NCBI RefSeq assembly: GCF_004028235.1
Contig: NZ_CP035037.1
Coordinates: forward strand, 1,922,001-1,986,000
Direction of reading: 5' to 3'
Length of the DNA: 64,000 nt
From: Leucobacter muris
Lineage (GTDB): Bacteria; Actinomycetota; Actinomycetes; Actinomycetales; Microbacteriaceae
Shown here: positions 16,569 through 23,443 of the stretch, piece after piece
Numbering within the stretch: position 1 is the first letter of the stretch
How the letters are laid out: each line of letters starts with the position of its first letter
Notes under the pieces: generated by a model
Databases searched by the model: none
The model's input: only the letters and a program-made list of their open reading frames with translations
Told to the model about the DNA's origin: nothing
Program-made: the position numbers and the translations under genes

Positions 16569-16616
16569 GGGCACGAAGACGCGAAGCAGGTCGGGCACGA
16601 AGACGCGAAGCAGGTC
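16569..16616. repeat. Perfect 24-nt tandem duplication
   Basis: The unit GGGCACGAAGACGCGAAGCA followed by GGTC occurs at 16569-16592 and again, identically, at 16593-16616, with four bases of a third copy. It sits directly after the second MraZ-box pair in the 616-nt interval between the mraZ operator and the DUF3040 gene. I see no gene in that interval. Confidence 0.85.
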
Positions 16617-16839
16617 GGGCCCGAGGCCCGAATCCCCTCACCCGACGCCCCCGGGCGGCTCCATACCCCTCGCCCCCGCTTCGCAGGGAGCTCCTCGCGA
16701 TTCAGCAGACACCCCGGCCGGCAGCGCCTCTCGCAGGCCCGGCGCAGGGCGGGCACGGCGCGGCAGCGGCAGCGGGCCCGGCCCAGCGCGGAGCACGCGG
16801 CACCCGCGAGGCATCGCCGAGACCCGGGCGAACAGCAGC

Positions 16840-16871
16840 AGAGGGGCCGCGGTCGAAACCACGGCCCCTCT
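16840..16871. terminator. Stable hairpin in mraZ-DUF3040 interval
   Basis: AGAGGGGCCGCGG (16840-16852) pairs with 16859-16871 over 13 bp with one mismatch and a TCGAAA loop. No U-tract. It could stop read-through from the minus-strand DUF3040 gene, or end a rightward transcript from the interval. Confidence 0.55.
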
Positions 16872-16945
16872 CGAGACTGCTCCAGGCTCAGTCGCTCCTC
16901 ACGCTTCGCTCGGTCGGCCGGCGCAGCAGCGCCGCCGAACGCGAC

Positions 16946-16969
16946 CCGAAAACGCTGGCGCGTTTTCGG
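16946..16969 (-). terminator. Hairpin immediately after DUF3040 stop
   Basis: A 10-bp perfect stem (CCGAAAACGC, 16946-16955, with 16960-16969) and a 4-nt loop begin at the base after the TAG stop. Likely the primary terminator of the DUF3040 gene. Confidence 0.65.
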
Positions 16970-17359
16970 CTAGCGCTCGCCCTCCATGCGCTCGTCCCAG
17001 CGGCGCTCCATGCGCTCGCTGAATGACTCGCGGGCCGCGCTCTGGGCGCCGGAATCACCGGGGTTCTCGCCGGGTACCGTATCGGCGCTCAAATTGGTCT
17101 CGGAGCCGCGCACGAACATCAGCATCACTCCGCCGAGCATCGCGGCGAAGCCGATGAGGCCCAGCCACAGCTGCTGCGCCGCGACACCACCGACCAGCAC
17201 CCCCAACCCCACGAGCACCACGACGATGCCGAGCACGAGGGACCGGTAGTTCATGCGGCGGCGAGCGCCGGGAACGGTCTGCATCACATCGGCTTCGCTC
17301 TGATAGAAGCTGCGCTCCATCTCGTCGAGCAGCCGCTGTTCATGTTCTGACAACGCCAT
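16970..17359 (-). CDS. DUF3040 membrane protein
   Basis: 129 residues. The N-terminus MALSEHEQRLLDEMERSFY is the hallmark of the actinobacterial DUF3040 family, usually found next to mraZ. Two hydrophobic helices follow (SLVLGIVVVLVGLGVLVGGV near 40-59 and LWLGLIGFAAMLGGVMLMFV near 64-83), then a charged tail ending ERMERRWDERMEGER. The function is unknown; a link to envelope growth is suggested only by its constant position. The ATG at 17359 is preceded by GGGAGGGG at good distance. It is divergent from the polyprenyl synthase gene, with 73 nt between them. Confidence 0.88.
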   Translation of the reverse strand: MALSEHEQRLLDEMERSFYQSEADVMQTVPGARRRMNYRSLVLGIVVVLVGLGVLVGGVAAQQLWLGLIGFAAMLGGVMLMFVRGSETNLSADTVPGENPGDSGAQSAARESFSERMERRWDERMEGER

Positions 17360-17420
17360 GACGACCCCTCCCGCGCTCGAATACCTCTTTTCCCACAGTC
17401 TACTGTCTCCGAGCCGCGGC

Positions 17421-17426
17421 TAGGCT
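17421..17426 (+). promoter_or_regulatory. Leaderless -10 (TAGGCT) of polyprenyl synthase gene
   Basis: TAGGCT lies 6 nt before the GTG start at 17433 and there is no Shine-Dalgarno sequence between them, the arrangement of a leaderless actinobacterial transcript. Confidence 0.55.
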
Positions 17427-17432
17427 AGTCGC

Positions 17433-18533
17433 GTGCAAGAAACGACGCGACTCGCAGGCCTTATTCAGGAGCGGATCAACGATACTCTGGGCCGGCACCG
17501 CCGCGCTCTCGAGCCCCTCGGAGCCGACGCGAAGCCCCTGCTCGACGAGGCCTTCGGCTTCCTCTCCGGAGGCAAGCGCTTCCGCGCCCAGTTCGCGGTG
17601 CTCGGGTACCGTGCGTTGCGCCCGCTCGATCTGACGGCCGAGGTCGACGCCGAGTTCGGCGCCGTGCTCGACGCCGCGTGCGCACTCGAGCTCTTCCACG
17701 CCGCAGCCCTCATCCACGACGACGTCATCGACCGCTCCGACACCCGCCGCGGCCGCCCCGCCACCCACCGGCTCTTCGCCGCCATGCATCAGCAGCACGG
17801 CTGGCGCGGCTCGGCAGACCACTTCGGCCTGGCCGGCGCGATCCTGCTCGGCGACCTGCTGCAGTCGTGGGCCGACGAGCTCATGCAAGCCGCGGGCGAC
17901 GCGACGGCCGATCGCGGAGCCGCTCGGCGCGCCCGGCACCACTTCAACCGCATGCGCAGCGAGGTCGCCGCCGGGCAGTACCTCGACGTGCTCGAGGAGC
18001 AGTACGCCGCGTTCGCCTCGCACGAGGAGCAGCTCGAACGCTCCACCCGCGTGCTCGTCTACAAGTCGGCGAAGTACAGCGTCGAGGCGCCCCTGCTCAT
18101 CGGGGCGGCGCTCGCCGGCGCCGACGAGCAGCACGAGCAGGCGCTCGCCGACTTCGGTCTGCCCGTGGGCGTCGCCTTCCAGCTGCGCGACGACCTGCTC
18201 GGCGTGTTCGGCGACGAGGAGATCACTGGCAAGCCGATCGCCGACGACCTCAGCGAGGGCAAGCGCACGGTGCTCGTCACGCTCGCCCGAGAGAACCTGC
18301 CCACGACCCAGCGGCGCATCTTCGACGACCTGCTCGGCAGCGAGCTCGACCGTGAGCAGGTCTCGATGCTGCAGCGCACGATCCGCGAGAGCGGGGCCGT
18401 CGAGCGCGTCGAGGAGATGATCACGCGCAACCTCGACCGGGCGACCTCGTCGCTGCAGCGGGCGCAGATCCGCCCCGACGCGGCGCAGTCACTCATCGGC
18501 CTGTCGGAGCGCGCGGCGCGGCGCACGTTCTAA
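17433..18533 (+). CDS. Polyprenyl (geranylgeranyl-type) diphosphate synthase
   Basis: Trans-prenyltransferase that condenses isopentenyl diphosphate with allylic diphosphates, feeding isoprenoid carriers, quinones or carotenoids. 366 residues. Both Asp-rich motifs are intact: LIHDDVIDRSDTRRG (DDxxD near residue 96) and FQLRDDLLGVFGD (near residue 252). KxxR-type GGKRFRAQF is present near residue 47. Chain length cannot be read reliably. The position before the Rv2175c-like gene and the PASTA kinase matches idsA2 (Rv2173) in mycobacteria. It starts with GTG and has no ribosome-binding site. Confidence 0.9.
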   Translation: MQETTRLAGLIQERINDTLGRHRRALEPLGADAKPLLDEAFGFLSGGKRFRAQFAVLGYRALRPLDLTAEVDAEFGAVLDAACALELFHAAALIHDDVIDRSDTRRGRPATHRLFAAMHQQHGWRGSADHFGLAGAILLGDLLQSWADELMQAAGDATADRGAARRARHHFNRMRSEVAAGQYLDVLEEQYAAFASHEEQLERSTRVLVYKSAKYSVEAPLLIGAALAGADEQHEQALADFGLPVGVAFQLRDDLLGVFGDEEITGKPIADDLSEGKRTVLVTLARENLPTTQRRIFDDLLGSELDREQVSMLQRTIRESGAVERVEEMITRNLDRATSSLQRAQIRPDAAQSLIGLSERAARRTF

Positions 18534-18560
18534 GCGCCTCAGAACGCGCTTCGGTGAGGG

Positions 18561-18612
18561 ATCCCGCTTCGGTGAGATCGGATGCGGCATCTCCGCCTCA
18601 CCGAGGCGGGAT
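18561..18612. terminator. Bidirectional hairpin between convergent genes
   Basis: ATCCCGCTTCGGTGAG (18561-18576) pairs with 18597-18612 over 16 bp with one mismatch; the loop carries a smaller GATGCGGCATC stem. It lies between the ends of the polyprenyl synthase and Rv2175c-like genes. Confidence 0.7.
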
Positions 18613-18627
18613 CTGCGACATCGGGCG

Positions 18628-18975
18628 TCAGAAGGCGAGCGCCTGCGTCGCCCGCCGCACGGCGCTCTTGCGCCCGGCGCGCAGCGAGTCGATCGGCCGC
18701 TCCCCCAGCTCGTCGTTGTGCGCGAGCAACCACGCCACGGTCTCGTCGATCGAGAAGCCGGCGTCGAGCAGCACAAGGATCGTGCCGCGCAGCGGGGGCA
18801 GCGGGTGGTCGTCCTGCACGAACTCGGCAGGCACGCGGAGCACGCCGTCGACGCGCACGGCGGCGAGGTGGTGGTCCTCGATGAGTCGGTGGATCTTTCC
18901 GGGGGCGAGGCCGAAGCGCTCGACGAGATCCGGGACGGTGAGGAACGGCGTATCGGGTGCGATGTTCTGGGGCAC
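18628..18975 (-). CDS. Rv2175c-family DNA-binding protein
   Basis: 115 residues, close to the length of M. tuberculosis Rv2175c excluding its tail. The N-terminal winged helix-turn-helix is visible in TVPDLVERFGLAPGKIHRLIEDHHL (in two parts, about residues 13-37), followed by AVRVDGVLRVPAEFV and the family-typical C-terminal PLPPLRGTILVLLDAGFSIDETVAWLL. In mycobacteria the homologue is phosphorylated by the neighbouring kinase PknL, which alters DNA binding. The gene here is divergent from a PknL-like kinase with about 94 nt between them, so the same pairing is likely. The family's phospho-acceptor Thr tail near the N-terminus is shorter here. GTG start at 18975. Confidence 0.85.
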   Translation of the reverse strand: MPQNIAPDTPFLTVPDLVERFGLAPGKIHRLIEDHHLAAVRVDGVLRVPAEFVQDDHPLPPLRGTILVLLDAGFSIDETVAWLLAHNDELGERPIDSLRAGRKSAVRRATQALAF

Positions 18976-19057
18976 GCTTCAACTCTGCCAGCGTCATCGA
19001 CGGATCGCAATCCGCAGCCGCGCGGCGCGCATCCGACGGGAGCGCATGCTTCTTCCG

Positions 19058-19063
19058 TAGAAT
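19058..19063 (+). promoter_or_regulatory. Leaderless -10 (TAGAAT) of pknL-like gene
   Basis: TAGAAT is a five-of-six match to TATAAT, 6 nt before the GTG start at 19070, with no Shine-Dalgarno sequence. Confidence 0.6.
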
Positions 19064-19069
19064 CTCGGC

Positions 19070-21019
19070 GTGACCTCTGCGCCTGCCGACCCGTTGATCG
19101 GGCAAACGCTCGACGGACGATACGTGATTCGTTCGCGCATCGCCCGTGGCGGGATGGCGATGGTCTACCTCGCGAACGACCTGCGGCTCGAGCGCCGCGT
19201 CGCCGTGAAGGTGATGCACGAGCACCTCGCGGAAGACGAGAACTTCACGCGCCGCTTCGAGCAGGAGGCGCGCAGCGCCGCAGGCCTCTCGCACCCGAAC
19301 CTCGTGAACGTCTTCGACCAGGGCCACGACCTCGGCCGCACCTACCTCGTCATGGAGTACCTGCCGAGCATCACACTGCGGGAGCTGCTGAAGCAGCAGA
19401 AGCGCCTCACCGCCGAGCAGGCGCTCGAGATCGGCGAGGCGGTGCTATCGGGTCTCGCGGCCGCTCACCACGCGGGCATCGTGCACCGGGATCTCAAGCC
19501 CGAGAACGTGCTGCTCGCCGACGACGGCCGCATCAAGCTCGGGGACTTCGGCCTCGCCCGCGCGGTCAGTGCGAACACGACCACGGGGCAGGCGCTGCTC
19601 GGCACGATCGCCTACCTCTCCCCCGAGCTCGTCACCCGGGGGGTGGCCGACGCCCGCAGCGACCTCTACGCCTTCGGCATCATGATGTACGAGATGCTGA
19701 CCGGCTCGCAGCCGTTCACCGGCGAACAGCCGATGCAGATCGCGTATCAGCACGCGCACTCCGAGGTGCCCGCGCCATCGCTCAAGTCGTCCGAGGCCAC
19801 GCCCGAGCTCGACGAGCTGGTGCGCTGGACCACACGGCGGGAACCCGAGGACCGGCCGCGCGACGCCGGCGAGGCGCTCGAGTTCATGGCCGAGCTCATT
19901 CCGGGAGCGGCCCCGGCGGGCGCGACCCGCGTGCTGCCCCGCGACCTCGCCGCGGAGTCGCCCGCCCCCTCGACCACGGTGCTCGACGGAGCCCAGCAGC
20001 AGGCGCTGCTGGAGAGCCTGCCCGGCACCCCGGACGAGCTCGACGGCACGGCCCCGCAGCCCGAGCTGGCCGCCGCCTCGCCGATCGACCGCGCCGCGGC
20101 CTCGGCCAGGCGCCGCAGCCGCAAGGGCCGCGCAACCGCCGCCCTGCTCGCGCTGCTCGTCGTGCTCGCCGGGGGAACCGGCTGGTGGTTCGGGCAGGGC
20201 CCCGGATCGCGCGTCACCGTTCCCGACGTCGCCGGTCAGGAGATGGCCGAGGCCCGGGCGTCGCTCGAGGATCGCTCGCTGCTGGTGGAGGTCTCCGAGT
20301 GCTCGAGCCTCGACGTGCCCGTCGGTCTGGCGGTGAGCACCGATCCCGAGTCCGGGGCGCGCCTCGACCGGGGCAGCACGGTGCGGCTGTGCCAGTCGAC
20401 CGGCCCCCAGCAGCTGCCGGTTCCCACCATCGTCGGTCTCTCGCGCGACGAGGCCGAGCGCACCATCAGATCGGCGGGCTTCACGTTCGGCGATGTGCTC
20501 GACGAGCGCTTCGACGCCTCCGAGGCCGGCACCGTGCTCGCCGCGCTCGGCGACGACGGCGAGCCGCTGCGCGAGACGTACGCAGAGCGGGGTCGCGTCG
20601 ACCTCGTCGTCTCGGCCGGTCCCGTCCCGGAGGTGTCGGGCCTCACCGTCGAGCAGGCGACTCGGGCTCTCAAGGCCAGCGGCCTCTCGGTCGAGACCGG
20701 GCTCGGCGCGGAAGAGCACCACGCCGAGATCCCGGAGGGACACGTCATCGCGATGATCCCCTCGACCGATCCCGTGAGCCCCGGCGACACCGTCGGCCTG
20801 AACGTCTCGCTCGGCCCCGAGCTGTTCGAGATCCCGAACATCGCAGATCTGGGTCTGCAGGAGGCGATGGACACGCTCGCCGCGGCCGGCTTCTCCCCCA
20901 CGACGCTCGTGCCCGACGCGCTGCGCGGGTTCGCCAAGGCGACCGGCACCGATCCTGCGGCCGGCGAGCGCGTGCCGGCGGGCACCGAGATCCGCGTCAA
21001 GAGCACCATCTCGCTCTAG
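19070..21019 (+). CDS. pknL: PknL-like Ser/Thr protein kinase with four PASTA repeats
   Basis: Transmembrane Hanks-type kinase of 649 residues. Kinase domain about 15-275: glycine loop ARGGMAMVY, catalytic Lys in VAVKVM, HRDLKPEN near 139, DFG in KLGDFGLAR and activation-segment SPE. An acidic/Ala-rich juxtamembrane linker leads to one membrane helix (AALLALLVVLAGGTGWWF, about 355-373). Four PASTA repeats then follow, opening at VTVPDVAGQEMAEARA, LPVPTIVGLSRDEAE, PVPEVSGLTVEQATR and FEIPNIADLGLQEAM. PASTA domains bind peptidoglycan fragments or lipid II. Mycobacterial PknL lacks them; corynebacterial-type homologues have them. The likely first target is the divergently encoded Rv2175c-like protein. 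Confidence 0.93.
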   Translation: MTSAPADPLIGQTLDGRYVIRSRIARGGMAMVYLANDLRLERRVAVKVMHEHLAEDENFTRRFEQEARSAAGLSHPNLVNVFDQGHDLGRTYLVMEYLPSITLRELLKQQKRLTAEQALEIGEAVLSGLAAAHHAGIVHRDLKPENVLLADDGRIKLGDFGLARAVSANTTTGQALLGTIAYLSPELVTRGVADARSDLYAFGIMMYEMLTGSQPFTGEQPMQIAYQHAHSEVPAPSLKSSEATPELDELVRWTTRREPEDRPRDAGEALEFMAELIPGAAPAGATRVLPRDLAAESPAPSTTVLDGAQQQALLESLPGTPDELDGTAPQPELAAASPIDRAAASARRRSRKGRATAALLALLVVLAGGTGWWFGQGPGSRVTVPDVAGQEMAEARASLEDRSLLVEVSECSSLDVPVGLAVSTDPESGARLDRGSTVRLCQSTGPQQLPVPTIVGLSRDEAERTIRSAGFTFGDVLDERFDASEAGTVLAALGDDGEPLRETYAERGRVDLVVSAGPVPEVSGLTVEQATRALKASGLSVETGLGAEEHHAEIPEGHVIAMIPSTDPVSPGDTVGLNVSLGPELFEIPNIADLGLQEAMDTLAAAGFSPTTLVPDALRGFAKATGTDPAAGERVPAGTEIRVKSTISL

Positions 21020-21108
21020 CCGCGGCCCGCGCCCGCGAGCTTCGCCCGGGCCCTCGTCCTCGCCCGATCGTGCGCGAAGCCGGCGCTCCGCCCCGCCTTC
21101 GAAGAGAA

Positions 21109-21148
21109 CGGCGCCCCGCCTCCTGCAGCGCAAGGGAGCGGGGCGCCG
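21109..21148. terminator. Bidirectional hairpin between pknL and aroG
   Basis: CGGCGCCCCGC (21109-21119) and 21138-21148 form an 11-bp perfect stem with an 18-nt loop, between the ends of two convergent genes. Confidence 0.7.
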
Positions 21149-21175
21149 AGATCGGCCACGGGGTGGCTCAGCGCG

Positions 21176-22537
21176 TCAGAGCCGCTTCAACTCCTCGGCG
21201 ACCTGGAAGGCCAGTTCGAGCGACTGCATGTGGTTGAGCCGTGGGTCGCAGACCGACTCGTAGCGGGTCGCCAGCGCCTGCTCGTCGATGTTCTCGGAGC
21301 CGCCGAGGCACTCGGTCACGTCGTCGCCGGTGAGCTCCACGTGGATGCCGCCGGGGAAGGTGCCCACCTCGCGGTGCGCCTCGAAGAAGCCACGCAGCTC
21401 GTCCATCACGTCGTCGAAGCGACGGGTCTTGTAGCCCGTCGACGAGGTGATGCCGTTGCCGTGCATGGGGTCGGTGACCCACAGCGGGGTCGCCCCCGCG
21501 TCCCGCACGCCCGCGAGCAGCCCGGGCAGCACGTCGCGGATCTTGCCGGCGCCCATGCGGGTGATGAAGGTGAGGCGGCCGGGCTCGCGCTCGGGATCGA
21601 GCTTGTCGATGAGGCGCAGCGCGTCGTCGACCGAGGCGGTCGGGCCGAGCTTCACCCCGATCGGGTTGCGCACGTGCGAGAGGAACTCGACGTGCGCCCC
21701 GTCGAGCTCTCGGGTGCGCTCGCCGATCCAGAGCATGTGGCCCGAGGTGTCGTAGAGCTTGCCGGTGCGCGAGTCGATGCGCGTCAGGGGGCGCTCGTAG
21801 TCGAGCAGCAGGGCCTCGTGGCTCACGTAGAACTCGGTCTGCTTGAGCTCGCTGTGGTCGACTCCGCACGCGTCCATGAAGCGCACGGCACGGTCGATCT
21901 CGGCGGCCAGCGACTCGTAGCGCTGATTGGCCGGGTTCGACACGAAGCCCTGGTTCCAGGCGTGCACCTGGCGCAGGTCGGCGAAGCCGCCCTGCGTGAA
22001 GGCGCGGATCAGGTTGAGGGTCGACGCCGATACGTGGTAGCCCTGCACGAGGCGCGACGGATCGGCGGTGCGGGATTCGGGCGTGAACTCGTAGCCGTTC
22101 ACGAGGTCGCCGCGGAACGCCGGCAGCGTCACGCCGTCTCGCGTCTCGGAGTCGCTCGAGCGGGGCTTCGCGAACTGGCCCGCCATGCGGCCCACCTTGA
22201 TGACGGGCATCGAGGCGCCGTAGGTGAGCACGACGGCCATCTGCAGCAGCGTCTTGACCCGATCCCGGATCTTGTCGGCCGTGGCGGCGGCGAAGGTCTC
22301 GGCGCAGTCGCCGCCCTGCAGCAGGAACGCCTCGCCGCGCGCGGCCGCGGCGAGGCGGGTGCGCAGCTGATCGGCCTCGCCCGCGAACACGAGCGGGGGC
22401 TGCGCGGCGAGTTCATCGGATGCCACCTGCACGGCTGCGGGATCGGGCCACGTGGGCTGCTGCTTCGCCTCGAGCGCGCGATACGCGTCGAGCTCCGCGA
22501 ACGCGCGGGCAGCAGTATCGGTGTTCTGGCTCGTCAT
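21176..22537 (-). CDS. aroG: Class II 3-deoxy-7-phosphoheptulonate (DAHP) synthase
   Basis: First enzyme of the shikimate pathway, joining phosphoenolpyruvate and erythrose 4-phosphate. 453 residues, normal for the plant/actinobacterial class II type and unrelated in sequence to E. coli AroG. Signatures: FLLQGGDCAETF (near residue 72, with the metal Cys), VGRMAGQFAKPRS, TRMGAGKIRDVLP, WVTDPMHGNGI and NIDEQALATRYESVCDPRLN. The ATG at 22537 has AAGGGA upstream. The location beside pknL matches Rv2178c in mycobacteria. A TAGGCT hexamer at 22605-22600 could be its -10, giving a leader of about 60 nt with a small GCAGTC/GACTGC stem. Confidence 0.95.
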   Translation of the reverse strand: MTSQNTDTAARAFAELDAYRALEAKQQPTWPDPAAVQVASDELAAQPPLVFAGEADQLRTRLAAAARGEAFLLQGGDCAETFAAATADKIRDRVKTLLQMAVVLTYGASMPVIKVGRMAGQFAKPRSSDSETRDGVTLPAFRGDLVNGYEFTPESRTADPSRLVQGYHVSASTLNLIRAFTQGGFADLRQVHAWNQGFVSNPANQRYESLAAEIDRAVRFMDACGVDHSELKQTEFYVSHEALLLDYERPLTRIDSRTGKLYDTSGHMLWIGERTRELDGAHVEFLSHVRNPIGVKLGPTASVDDALRLIDKLDPEREPGRLTFITRMGAGKIRDVLPGLLAGVRDAGATPLWVTDPMHGNGITSSTGYKTRRFDDVMDELRGFFEAHREVGTFPGGIHVELTGDDVTECLGGSENIDEQALATRYESVCDPRLNHMQSLELAFQVAEELKRL

Positions 22538-22633
22538 CTTCGATCCCTTAGTCGATGAGTGGGTATGCTGACGCCGCAGTCGGAGACTGCAACCCTTCCA
22601 GCCTACTAGGGACGGGGCACGGATCGGACCGGC

Positions 22634-23335
22634 TCAGCGGTTGCGTACGCTGGAGGCGTAGACGTCGACGTACTGCTGACCGCTGAGGCGCTGGATCTCG
22701 AGCATGATCTCGTCGGTGACGCTGCGCAGCACGAAGCGGTCGGCGCTCATGCCGGAGAAGCGGCTGAAGTCGAGCGGCTTGCCGATCACCGTGCCGATGC
22801 GGCGGATTCTCGGGAACTTCGCGCCGATCGGCATGGCCTTCTCGGTGTCGATCATCACGGCGGGCACCACGAGCGCGCCCGATTCGAGCACGAGGCGGGC
22901 GACGCCGGTGCGCCCGCGGTACAGGCGCGCGTCAGGGCTGCGGGTGCCCTCGGGGTAGATGCCGAGCACGTCGCCGCGATCCAGCACCGCGAGGCCGGTG
23001 TTGAGCGACGCCTCGGAGGCCTTGCCGCCCGAGCGGTCGATCGGCAGCTGCCCCACCCCGAGCATGAAGTTCTTCACGAGCCAGCCTTTGAGGCCCTTCC
23101 CCGTGAAGTAGTCGCTCTTCGCGAGGAAGTAGACCCGTCGATCGATCATGAGCGGCATGAAGAACGAGTCGATCACCGAGAGGTGGTTTCCCACAATAAT
23201 TACCGGGCCCGAAGCCGGAATATTCTCGGCACCCTCTACCCACGGACGGTACACGGTTTTCAGGAACGGCCCGATGATCAGGTGTTTGAAGATCCAATAC
23301 AGCACAACCCGCAGCTTTCTCTCGACTTCGAACAC
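22634..23335 (-). CDS. 1-acyl-sn-glycerol-3-phosphate acyltransferase (PlsC family)
   Basis: Membrane-associated acyltransferase making phosphatidic acid from lysophosphatidic acid. 233 residues from the GTG at 23335 (second in-frame GTG at 23305 is possible; neither has a strong ribosome-binding site). The catalytic box is VGNHLSVIDSFFMP (family NHxxxxD; near residue 49) and the glycerol-phosphate-binding box is YPEGTRSPDARLYRGRTG (near 121). The N-terminus VVLYWIFKHLIIGPFLKTVY is a likely membrane anchor. It is divergent from the acyl-CoA ligase, which could supply its acyl donor; the same pair occurs in the mycobacterial Rv2182c-Rv2187 region. Confidence 0.9.
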   Translation of the reverse strand: MFEVERKLRVVLYWIFKHLIIGPFLKTVYRPWVEGAENIPASGPVIIVGNHLSVIDSFFMPLMIDRRVYFLAKSDYFTGKGLKGWLVKNFMLGVGQLPIDRSGGKASEASLNTGLAVLDRGDVLGIYPEGTRSPDARLYRGRTGVARLVLESGALVVPAVMIDTEKAMPIGAKFPRIRRIGTVIGKPLDFSRFSGMSADRFVLRSVTDEIMLEIQRLSGQQYVDVYASSVRNR

Positions 23336-23370
23336 AATAGCCGAGCCCGAGGCGTGCGCGGGTATGCGTA

Positions 23371-23376
23371 TAGGGT
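23371..23376 (+). promoter_or_regulatory. Candidate -10 (TAGGGT) for the acyl-CoA ligase
   Basis: TAGGGT in the 108-nt divergent space fits TANNNT; transcription would start near 23383, about 60 nt before the GTG at 23444. No clear -35 is visible. Confidence 0.35.
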
Positions 23377-23443
23377 GAAATACGAGCAGATGCGGAACGC
23401 CCGCATCGCAGAAGACCGATGCATGAGTATCAAGGGAGCTGCC

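Noticed and set aside
16198-17026. Plus-strand open frames of 230-270 codons between mraZ and DUF3040
   Set aside because: Low-complexity Arg/Pro/Ser composition, overlap with the mraZ operator and with both flanking genes, no ribosome-binding site.
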